64,000 nt of DNA. It comes from Ignavibacteria bacterium (lineage in GTDB: Bacteria > Bacteroidota > Ignavibacteria > Tepidaquicellales > Tepidaquicellaceae). Positions 56,170 to 64,000 of the stretch are shown here, piece by piece; the first letter of the stretch is position 1, and each line of letters begins with the position of its first letter. The stretch covers positions 124,001 through 188,000 of the forward strand of contig JADJAH010000009.1 of the NCBI GenBank assembly GCA_016704345.1. Direction: 5' to 3'. The notes beneath the pieces are model-generated. The model searched no databases. It had not been told where the DNA came from and saw nothing but the letters and a program-made list of their open reading frames with translations. Both the position numbers and the translations under genes were made by a program.

Positions 56170-57900
56170 ATGAACAAAATACTGTACATAGCATTTCTTG
56201 TTATCTTCAATTCCGGAGTCGTTTATTCTCAGTCGCCGGTTTATTTGCAGGGGTTTCCTAAATCGTTAGACAGCACCTATGTCCCAATTTATTATGGAGC
56301 AACTCCCGTAATAGCAGACTTCAATAATGACGGAAAGAAGGAAATACTCGTTGCTACTCACAAATCATTTTATACACGTGTCTATCTGATTGCACACAAC
56401 GGCTCAATTCTGAATGGCTGGCCAGTCACTATTTCATCACGCAGCTGGCCATCAATTGCTGCCGGAGACATTGACAACGATAATTATATTGATGTCGCAC
56501 TTCGGAATAACGACAGCGTTTTTGTCTTCAGGTATGACGGCACCAGGCTAAACGGATTTCCGGTTTATTTTAAAGACGAAAATCTTGCACATATTGCATT
56601 GTATGATCTGGACAATGACAACTTCCTTGAGATAGTTGTTAAGGGAAACAACCTCTTGAATGTTATTGATCATCTTGGCAATTTTGAAAATGGATGGCCG
56701 GTTAAACTACCCGGAAATCCCGGAGACAAGGTTCTTTCCCCTCCTATGACAATAGCTGATCTGGACAATGACAATAATGGTGAGATCATTGTACCTTCTT
56801 CATTGTGTGATTCGGCTTCACCCCCTTGCAGAACGAATTATGTTCATGCCTTTAGGAAGAACGGGGAATATATGAACGGTTGGCCCGTTGAAATTGATTC
56901 GGGTTACGGATTTTACTCACAACCGGCAACTGTTTACAAAGATGATTTAACTGATTCGGTCTTCATTTTTCTGAACACATCATACATTCCTTTCTTATAC
57001 GCCGACTCCATAAGAACACGCACAATGAAAATATCTGTACACGGAAAAACGACTAAGATCTTTCAGACTACCGGGGCAAGCGAGTTCAGTTCCATAGCTC
57101 TCGCCGAGAAAGACGGAAACCTGTATAAGAGCTTTGGCACCGAGCCAAGTCGTGTCTTTCTTATAAATGATGAAAATAAAGTTGTGACCAACTGGCCCGT
57201 GTTTGGTAATGGTTACTATTACAATTCCCCTCTTATGGTTGAATTCGGAAATACTCTGATCACCAATGTTCACATAACAAGCATGGACATTAGCAGAAGA
57301 GGCTTTTCATTCTTCTATAAATTGGACGGTTACGAACTTGAATGGTCACCTTTGCGGCCAATTGGATTTGTAAAGGCAGCCGGAGCATTTGGAGATATTA
57401 ACTCGGACGGCGAATTAGATTTTTGTGTAATGACACTTCTTGACACAAACAATGTTTCACACCCAATATTACATGCATGGACCTTCCCAGGGGTCATTTA
57501 CGATGTCTCTAAAATGCATTGGCCCATGTACGCCCATGACCGCTACCGCACTAACCAATACGGCTTCATCCCGCCCGATGAACCCGTGGGCATTCAGCCC
57601 ACCAGCAATGTTGTGCCGGAGAAATTTGAACTGCATCAGAACTTCCCCAACCCCTTCAATCCTTCTACGACAATCAGGTTCGATGTCAGTGTATCCGGAA
57701 ATATATCGCTGAAGGTTTATGACGTGCTCGGGAGGGAAGTCGTTGTGCTTGTGGATGAATATCTGCGGGCAGGAAGTTATGAGCGGGTATATGATGGAAG
57801 TGATCTTTCAAGCGGTGTTTATTTTTACTCAATGAATATTGACGGAAAGCCACAGAGTGGCAGACAGATTGGCGTGAGACGTATGACTCTTGTAAAGTAA
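56170..57900 (+). CDS. T9SS-exported FG-GAP/VCBS repeat protein
   Basis: This 576-residue protein has a signal peptide (ILYIAFLVIFNSGVVYSQ). Calcium-loop repeats follow: IADFNNDGKKEILVAT, AGDIDNDNYIDVALR, YDLDNDNFLEIVVKG, IADLDNDNNGEIIVPS and FGDINSDGELDFCVM, consistent with an integrin-like propeller. The end is a T9SS sorting domain (HQNFPNPFNPSTTIRFDV ... GVRRMTLVK). Close to the end, GKPQSGRQIGVRRM contains an extra in-frame segment (~5 residues) relative to the other three sorting domains of this type. The gene is intact. Confidence 0.82.
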   Translation: MNKILYIAFLVIFNSGVVYSQSPVYLQGFPKSLDSTYVPIYYGATPVIADFNNDGKKEILVATHKSFYTRVYLIAHNGSILNGWPVTISSRSWPSIAAGDIDNDNYIDVALRNNDSVFVFRYDGTRLNGFPVYFKDENLAHIALYDLDNDNFLEIVVKGNNLLNVIDHLGNFENGWPVKLPGNPGDKVLSPPMTIADLDNDNNGEIIVPSSLCDSASPPCRTNYVHAFRKNGEYMNGWPVEIDSGYGFYSQPATVYKDDLTDSVFIFLNTSYIPFLYADSIRTRTMKISVHGKTTKIFQTTGASEFSSIALAEKDGNLYKSFGTEPSRVFLINDENKVVTNWPVFGNGYYYNSPLMVEFGNTLITNVHITSMDISRRGFSFFYKLDGYELEWSPLRPIGFVKAAGAFGDINSDGELDFCVMTLLDTNNVSHPILHAWTFPGVIYDVSKMHWPMYAHDRYRTNQYGFIPPDEPVGIQPTSNVVPEKFELHQNFPNPFNPSTTIRFDVSVSGNISLKVYDVLGREVVVLVDEYLRAGSYERVYDGSDLSSGVYFYSMNIDGKPQSGRQIGVRRMTLVK

Positions 57901-57910
57901 AAATTCCACT

Positions 57911-57951
57911 CCCGCAGCATCCTCGGAAAATCGCCGAGTGATGCTGCGGGG
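57911..57951. repeat. CTD-associated palindrome, copy 5
   Basis: CCCGCAGCATC and GATGCTGCGGG flank CTCGGAAAATCGCCGAG, which can itself form an inner hairpin. It begins 10 bases after the stop of the upstream gene. Confidence 0.85.
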
Positions 57952-58128
57952 ACGTAAAAGTAAGTGCATAAATTCAAAACATAATTGATACAACCAAAAT
58001 CAGTAGACAATGAGAAAAATCAGAATCAATGTCGCCTTTGTAATTCTTGCAACATCGGAATCTTTGTTTCATAATGATTGCGCTTCGGTGCAAACACGGT
58101 ACAAACAGACAAACTTTAAGACAAAATT

Positions 58129-59334
58129 ATGAAAAATATTTTAACTGCATTAATTCTATTCTTCTGTACCGAAGCTGATGCACAGTGGTTCACACAGCAA
58201 AGCGGCACAACATCACCGCTCTACGACATCGAGTTTATAAACGACAAGACGGGCTGGTGCTGCGGAGAGGAAGGATATATAATCAAGACTACCAACGGCG
58301 GAATTAACTGGATAAGGCAGGGGCAGGGAGTAACTTCCAGGCCGCTATACGGAATACACCCAGTTGACTCGAACACCGTGTTTGCCGCCGGACTGTTCAG
58401 GGACATTGTAAAGACAACCAACGGAGGGGCAGACTGGATACTCATACAAAGCGGTGGGCTTGGAGACGGAACTTATACTTGTACGTTCTTTATCAATGAG
58501 AACACAGGCTGGTTCGGGAACTTTGACGGTCTGGAATACGGAGTAAGAAAGACCACAGACGGAGGACAGACGATATTTACAAGCCCGTTTCTTGGCCATC
58601 CGAGGATCTTTACTTCAAAGATAGCCTAAATGGTATTGGAGTCAGCGGAGCTTCACAGATTCACAAGACATCAAATGGGGAGAGAACTGGCACACATTCG
58701 CAATTGCCCCTCCGGAGACTTCTATAGGGTAAGTTTCATAAACGACAATACCGGATTTACAGCAAGTCACAGAGCAGTTTTCAGAACTACTGATTTTGGG
58801 AATACCTGGGACAGCATTGGAAATATTCCGGCAATAGTCAGCAGTATAGATTTTGCAAGTTGTCGAGTGGGTTATGCAGGAACATCATATTCAATTTTGA
58901 AAAGCAATGACAGCGGATCTACTTGGACGGCTCAAGTATCTACCGGTGTTGTATATAGCATTGAGTCATATAATGATACGCTTATTTGGACGTGCGGGAA
59001 TGCAGGCAGAATTTGGCATACATCAAACGGCGGAGTGAGTTTCGTTGAAAACAACAGCACAAAATTGCCGGACTCTTTCACTTTGCATCAGAACTATCCC
59101 AATCCATTCAATTCATTCACCCGGTTTGACTATGAAATAGCCGAACCTGGGATGTATTCGCTGAAGGTTTATGACTTAAGGGGCAAAGAAATCCGGGAAC
59201 TATTTAATATGAGACTTACACGTGGAGTTTATTCAATCACCTATGATGCCGGTGAATTAAGTTCAGGCATATATTTTTACACTATGTCAAATAATCTTCA
59301 ACAGAATACGCTGAAGATGTTGGTTCTGAAATAG
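58129..59334 (+). pseudogene. YCF48-type T9SS protein with three frameshifts
   Basis: The gene starts with a signal peptide (LTALILFFCTEADAQW). YCF48-like repeats follow (TGWCCGEEGYIIKTTNGG, VKTTNGGADWILIQSG, VRKTTDGGQ). Coding sense leaves the first frame near 58600, where the second frame reads EDLYFKDSLNGIGVSGASQI. It shifts again near 58680 (ENWHTFAIAPPETSIG), then near 58728 back to the first frame (VSFINDNTGF). Each step fits loss of a single base; the three together restore the original frame. An in-frame stop at 58627 is thus a result of the shifts. A sorting domain ends at LKMLVLK. The gene is either decayed or badly sequenced. Confidence 0.75.
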
Positions 59335-59536
59335 CCCCAGGAAGGTTGGTTCTAAGAAATTTAGTTCTCAAGATGTTGGTATCGAGAATATAATGTAAAC
59401 CAGACTCTAAAACATGAATTACTTTGCTGAAATATTTTTCAGGTCATGGAAGCTGGATTTCCTGAACGTTAGGATATTGTTTTACAACACCAGGAAGATT
59501 CCTGGTTCTGCATATTATTACACATAAATTACAACA

Positions 59537-61752
59537 GTGATGAAAACTTTCATTCTTTCCATAATAATGACACTCTCGATTCTGCTTTGTGTAAGTGAGA
59601 ATTCCACTTCGCAATCGGAATGCGGTACACAGGATTTTCAGCAGGGGCAAGCTCCAAATGATAACAACTTCATTGGAGGTTATCTTAAGCCTCAAAGAAC
59701 TGACATAAGTAACGGATCGATCTCAGGGTCAGATGCAACATTTAACATGCTCTTCGTTTTTGTCCAGTTTCCGGATGAAACAACTGATACATATGAATGG
59801 CCGATCAATAATCCGCCGATATTCATGAATCGTATTATGGATACTGCGAAAAACGGCAACGGACATTTCTGGAATCGCTATAGAGACTCCTCCTTGTCTG
59901 ATTACTATCAAGAAATAAGTCGTGGTCATGATGGGAATATTTGTGAGGCATTTATTCAGCAATGATTTCATAGGAAGCGGCCCGGAATTAGGAGCTGCGG
60001 GATTTGTCCCGCTTCATGGACCAAATGACTATTTAATGTATGCCGGTGCAGGTGGCAATGTAAGAATGGGAGCAGACAGGAACAAATATGGCTCCGGATT
60101 CTTTGTCAAAGGGAACCTCGGACCTTTGGGTTACAATCGTTCGCTCTGTATCGCCATACATGAATATGGACATTATCTGTTTGGAAACAATCACTCCACA
60201 TCGGGTATAATGACTTCAAACGGGGGCCTTAGCATAAACGATATGTTTATGTCAGGATACGAAAAGTACAAACTCGGATTGCTCGATACACTTACCGCAG
60301 ACTATTCAACCACCAATTCCTTCTCGATGAGAGACATCTCCGGCAGAAACGGTTCATCGCAGACTCCCGATTTTCCTCAGATTCTTAAAGTACCTATTAC
60401 TTCGACAGACTTTTTCATTATTGAAAGCAGAAGAAAGATATCGGACTGGGATGTTTATATGCTTGGCGATACCTCAAGAAATGATCCATTCCACCTTACC
60501 GGTGATTACGGAAAGGGATTGTACATCTTCCATTCCAATAGTATTGGAATTCTTTATGCCGGGAATGTTGACATCGAATGCGCAGACGGATTGTGGAGTT
60601 GGGGCGATTTCGGATACGAAAATCCTGATTGGACAAATGCCGATACTGTTCCTGTTAAACTCAGAACATCATTGCCTTCTATAGTCAATAATGATGCAGC
60701 ATCAGTTTTTTTCAACAACTACAGTAATGCAGACGGAATATCCGCAGGACCGTGGTTCAGTATTGGCAAGAAACATGTGAGCGTTGGGCAGACGGGTACG
60801 GACAGAATCTATACGAATCTATCAGAGTATTGGACCTCTCGTGAGAGATTTGGAGACAGATGGGATGCCTGGAATGTAGGATACAATGAAATATTCTCAC
60901 CGTACTCAAATCCGAATACTAAGGATGTAAACAATGACACTACCGGCATCTATATATATTACCACAATCTGGCAAACGGTATTGCGCAATTGAAAGTTTA
61001 CAGAGCCGGGTTCAACGGCTACAATGACTCAAGTATTCTTGCGAGCACTCCTCCTTCAAGGCCTATGGGACTAACGCTTGACTACTATGTCGAAACAGAA
61101 AACATCACCCACCCGATGATAACATGGAATCATAACAAAGAACCGGATATGCTCAGGGCTGATACAAGGAAGAAGTACAGGATCTGGCGTGCAACTTATA
61201 CAAACATGAATTACGTGCCTGTGGGCTATCTTTCTAATTGATTCAGTGCTGATAGATTCAGGAACAGTTCCAACTTACATAGACACGACTATTTACGGAA
61301 TGGGAACATACTGGGCGGTGTTTGGAGATCAGGTTCAGTATACGGTAAGGTATGAAGTCGAGGCGGTTGACAAGTATGAAGACAGGTCGGTAATGTCTGA
61401 CTTTGCATCAGGCATTTTCGTACGCGGGACATTTAACGCTGACCCTATAGGCCCGGACAGCCCGGAAAAAGAAAGCAATGTTCCTGGAAAACTTTGCATT
61501 GTATCAAAACTCACCAAACCCATTCAATCCGTAACCAACATTGAATATGATCTACCCGTTGACGGAAATATTCAATTGAAGATATACGACATCTCCGGAA
61601 GGCTGATGAATACGCTTGTGAATGAGTTCAAGACTGCGGGGAGTTATATTGTTTATTTCAATGCGAGTAATCTTTCGAGCGGTGTTTATTTTTACTCAAT
61701 GAACTTTGACGGAAAGCAGATTGGCGTGAGGCGTATGACTCTTGTAAAGTAA
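59537..61752 (+). pseudogene. M6-like T9SS metalloprotease with two frameshifts
   Basis: The signal peptide (LSIIMTLSILLCVSENSTSQ) is followed by MLFVFVQFPDETTDTYEW and SLSDYYQEISRG. The first frame ends at 59965; sense continues in another frame with FIGSGPELGAAGF. The zinc motif is the normal HEYGHYLFGNNHS (first His codon 60159), unlike the paralogue at 220. A second shift near 61232 leads from YVPVGYLS to LIDSVLIDSGTVP. The sorting domain is at the end (IQLKIYDISGRLMNTLVN ... GVRRMTLVK). Intact pieces argue it was a functional surface protease until recently. Confidence 0.75.
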
Positions 61753-61762
61753 AAATTCCACT

Positions 61763-61803
61763 CCCGCATTGTCCTCGGAAAATCGCCGAGTGACACTGCG
61801 GGG
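61763..61803. repeat. CTD-associated palindrome, copy 6
   Basis: CCCGCATTGTC and GACACTGCGGG (one mismatch) flank CTCGGAAAATCGCCGAG. It begins 10 bases after the stop of the upstream protease gene and is followed by a 21-bp array. Confidence 0.85.
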
Positions 61804-61824
61804 ACAGTAAGGTTTCACATTTGC

Positions 61825-61992
61825 TCGCAGGTCATCCGCGCTGGCTCGCAGGTCGTCCGCGCTGTTTCGCAGGTCGTCCGCGCTGTTTCGCAGATGATCC
61901 GCGCCGTTTCGCAGATCGTCCGCGCTGTTTCGCAGATCGTCCGCGCTGTTTCGCAGGTCGTCCGCGCTGTTTCGCAGATCGTCCGCGCTGTT
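61825..61992. repeat. 21-bp tandem array, eight units
   Basis: Eight units share TCGCAG(G/A)TCGTCCGCGCT (21 bp each). Beyond 61993 only CGCAG at +42 keeps the phase. Neither strand has a start signal; the open frames are a consequence of the unit length. Confidence 0.85.
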
Positions 61993-62204
61993 TCGCAGAA
62001 AAACAGCAATGAAACTCTATTCTGCTTCGAAACTACGCAGAATACCTGCTCTTCTTATCTGACTCAAAGCAGTGGTTTGTTAGTGTTATGAATTGATTGG
62101 CAGAAATTGCAGTTCTTGCAACTTCTTTAAAAAAGAGTCACGGGTAATCAGCGAAACGACATTAAGTATTCTCTGCAAAAAATGAATTTTCCTTTGTTCG
62201 GCAG

Positions 62205-62489
62205 TCTTTTAGATTGCATCAGAATTATCCCAACCCCTTCAATCCGAGGACAATTGCCAATTACGAATTAAGAACAAAGAATTTCGTTATGCTGAGAGTA
62301 TATGACATTGCAGGAAGGGAAGTTGCGACACTTGTAAATGACATCATGCCGGCGGGTAAGTATGCAGTGGAGTTCAATGCGACAGATCTGCCGAGCGGGG
62401 TTTACTTCTATACCCTTCGAGTAACCTCAGGGCAGGCTTTGAAAGCTGGTAAGTTTGAGAAGACTTTGAGGATGGTGGTGGTGAGGTGA
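62205..62489 (+). pseudogene. Orphan T9SS sorting domain
   Basis: The frame encodes LHQNYPNPFNPRTIANYEL, then RVYDIAGREVATLVNDIMP, and ends FEKTLRMVVVR. No cargo part precedes it: upstream (62000-62200) has only the array end and AT-rich DNA. It closely resembles the 3' ends at 3849 and 7264 and is probably a cargo-gene remnant. Confidence 0.7.
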
Positions 62490-62667
62490 CTCCTTACCAC
62501 AAATCTAACTGAAGTAAGAATCAGTATGATACATAAAGAAAAGAGGTTCATTGATTTTTCTAACGTAAAGAGGAAGCAGAGCTTCCTGAGCAAGTGCGTT
62601 CCCAATTATGGAGATTGGGAACGAGCACCACAGAATATTACCAGCCTTAATTTCAAATATAGACATG

Positions 62668-62734
62668 CCGCCCCTACGGGGCTTGATTATTCTTACCATT
62701 TCATTCTACCAATATTTCGCCCCTACGGGGCTCC
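62668..62734. repeat. Two GCCCC/GGGGC palindromes
   Basis: GCCCCTACGGGGC occurs twice (~62670 and ~62711), once after GCC and once after TTC. It resembles the repeat at 53611 (GCCCCGTAGGGGC). Between here and 62920 only a degenerate inverted GCCTGCCCGC / GCAGGCCCGCG is visible. Confidence 0.7.
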
Positions 62735-62920
62735 TGAACTTTGATGGGATCGGAATTGAATAATCGCCGTGATCTAAATTCAAATATTGACCCGCTCGTA
62801 CGAACTTAAATGCGTTACGATTCAGCCTGCCCGCAGAGTGGAGAAGATATTAATTCTAAGCAAGCAGGCCCGCGCAGACAGGAAGATTCGTAACGAGGAA
62901 TTGAACTCTTCTCTCACCAC

Positions 62921-63002
62921 TCTCAACTTTTAACTTTTAACTTTTAACTTTCAACTTTCAACTTTCAACTTTCAACTTTTAACTTTCAACTTTCAACTTT
63001 TG
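62921..63002. repeat. Heptamer tandem repeat upstream of tmk
   Basis: About 11 units of TTTCAAC or TTTTAAC run without a gap and end ~57 bases before the tmk start. Confidence 0.85.
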
Positions 63003-63059
63003 CGAACTATTTTGAATTTGACCGCTGAATTACATAATTTCTCCACTCAAATTTTTGTG

Positions 63060-63698
63060 ATGTTTATTACTTTTGAAGGCATTGACTTAAGCGGCAAGTC
63101 AACTCAGATAAAACTTCTTGCAGAATATCTAACAAGACTCAAGAAAAAAGTTGTCATCGTCAGAGAACCCGGCGGGACTAAGATCTCCGAAAGAATACGG
63201 GACATTCTTCTTGACAAGGATCATTATGAAATGGCTGATACAACAGAGTTCATGCTGTTTTCCGCTTCACGAAGGCAGCTCACTCAAGAGATCATAATTC
63301 CTTCTTTGAAGAAAAAAAGCTACGTTATCAGCGACAGATACTATGACTCATCAACTGCTTATCAGGGTTACGGCGGCGGATTGGATCTGAAGATGATAAA
63401 CAGCATCAACAATGTAGCATCTTGCGGCATTGAACCGGACATAACAATTCTGCTTGAGATCGACCTTCAATGCTGGCTTTCAAGAAAGAAGACTGAAGGC
63501 AGAACAGATGACAGGATCGAATCAAAAAAGATCGCATACTACAAAAAAGTGATCAATGGCTATAAAAAAATAGCAGAAATGAACAAGAAACGATTTGTGA
63601 TTGTTGATGCCACAGCATCAAAGCAAGAAGTGCATGAAAATATTGTATCCGCATTAAGCAATTTTACAAAGAAGAAAAAATCGAAATCAAGTATATGA
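63060..63698 (+). CDS. tmk: Thymidylate kinase
   Basis: This 212-residue enzyme starts MFITFEGIDLSGKSTQIKLL (P-loop at ~7-15). VIVREPGGTKISERIRDILLD carries the DR/PG motif, YVISDRYYDSSTAYQGYGGGLD the catalytic/substrate-binding segment, and the LID region is RTDDRIESKKIAYYKKV. It makes dTDP from dTMP. An upstream in-frame ATG-less extension to 63000 is unlikely. Its stop overlaps the next gene's start by 4 bases. Confidence 0.95.
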   Translation: MFITFEGIDLSGKSTQIKLLAEYLTRLKKKVVIVREPGGTKISERIRDILLDKDHYEMADTTEFMLFSASRRQLTQEIIIPSLKKKSYVISDRYYDSSTAYQGYGGGLDLKMINSINNVASCGIEPDITILLEIDLQCWLSRKKTEGRTDDRIESKKIAYYKKVINGYKKIAEMNKKRFVIVDATASKQEVHENIVSALSNFTKKKKSKSSI

Positions 63699-64000
63699 AA
63701 CACATCAGACAGACAAAGATCATTACGGCAATTACCACAGTTGTGCTGCTTTTTATGGGAGTTACCTTCACCGGAGACGATGACATTTATCAGAAGATCG
63801 GACGAAACATGGATCTCTTTGGACAAGTATATAAGGAGATAGCACTAAACTATGTTGACGATATTGACGCCGATAAATTTATGGAAGCCGGAATAGAAGG
63901 CATGCTTGGAACACTCGATCCATACACAAACTTCATAGACGAAGACAGCCGCGATCAGATAGATCTTATTACAACAGGGAAATACGGTGGCGTTGGTATC
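63695..64000 (+). CDS. C-terminal processing protease (S41), start only
   Basis: The ATG overlaps the tmk stop (ATGA). The first 102 residues have a signal/anchor segment (TAITTVVLLFMGVTFTG), then DLFGQVYKEIALNYVDDIDADKFMEAGIEGMLGTLDPYTNFID and the start of the PDZ part (KYGGVGI). This is the N-terminus of a CtpA-type periplasmic protease; the catalytic Ser-Lys part is beyond the window. Confidence 0.88.
   Translation, partial: MKHIRQTKIITAITTVVLLFMGVTFTGDDDIYQKIGRNMDLFGQVYKEIALNYVDDIDADKFMEAGIEGMLGTLDPYTNFIDEDSRDQIDLITTGKYGGVGI

Noticed and set aside
58010..58132. 40-codon frame before the YCF48-type pseudogene
   Set aside because: It begins like a signal peptide (NVAFVILATSESLF) but is poor and short; it may be a remnant, and evidence is too weak for a feature.
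61821..62012. Arginine/cysteine-rich open frame in the second array
   Set aside because: It arises from repeating a 21-bp unit; the opposite strand is equally open and no ribosome-binding site is visible.
1..64000. tRNA, rRNA or transposase genes
   Set aside because: No cloverleaf, rRNA segment or transposase motif could be recognised by eye in any gap; small RNAs cannot be excluded.

Overview
The window reads like a chromosome segment of a Bacteroidota/Chlorobiota-type bacterium, most likely from the Ignavibacteria side. The main evidence is a set of exported proteins ending in the type IX secretion (T9SS) sorting domain with the NPFNP(S/R)T core, YCF48-type and FG-GAP propellers, and moderately AT-rich DNA. 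There are also many palindromic intergenic repeats. I see no rRNA or tRNA gene and no T9SS machinery gene here.

Layout. Positions 220-7264 hold T9SS cargo: an M6-like metalloprotease, YCF48-type and repeat proteins, and fragments. Positions 7265-9410 are repeat-rich, with palindromes, a roughly 610 bp array of 21-bp units, a HicBA module and an orphan sorting-domain end. A nucleotidyltransferase pair follows (9410-10104). Next comes a housekeeping run, transaldolase-gcvT-comB-ftsK (10538-15776). A RelE/ParE toxin with a frameshifted antitoxin, an ABC exporter, an aldehyde dehydrogenase and an aldo/keto reductase occupy 16126-21470. A large lipoprotein with a possible caspase-like His/Cys pair lies at 21932-24061. 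Positions 24150-30194 (minus) carry GNAT, FkbM methyltransferase, deoC and glgB. Envelope proteins and an ECF sigma/anti-sigma pair follow to 35673, then MarC. A seven-gene minus-strand run (36708-42269) includes DUF4239, DUF1287, a nitroreductase, a cupin and LhgO. A MazEF remnant, chrA and a flavin/2Fe-2S reductase precede a complete minus-strand SUF operon, sufBCDSE plus sufT (47131-52988), with a candidate Rrf2-type operator upstream of sufB. A second T9SS cargo region (55398-62489) mirrors the first, and tmk plus the start of a CtpA-type protease close the window.

The most unusual feature is the organisation of the two cargo regions. Sorting-domain 3' ends are nearly identical in DNA and run directly into a roughly 40-bp palindrome, so tag plus palindrome looks like an exchanged cassette. 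Twice the cassette is followed by a phase-locked array of 21-bp units. Single-base frameshifts are concentrated in the cargo and envelope genes, while the long housekeeping genes are intact, which suggests cargo-gene turnover and decay. Seven-bp tandem repeats lie against several gene ends and also appear inside a sorting-domain coding sequence.
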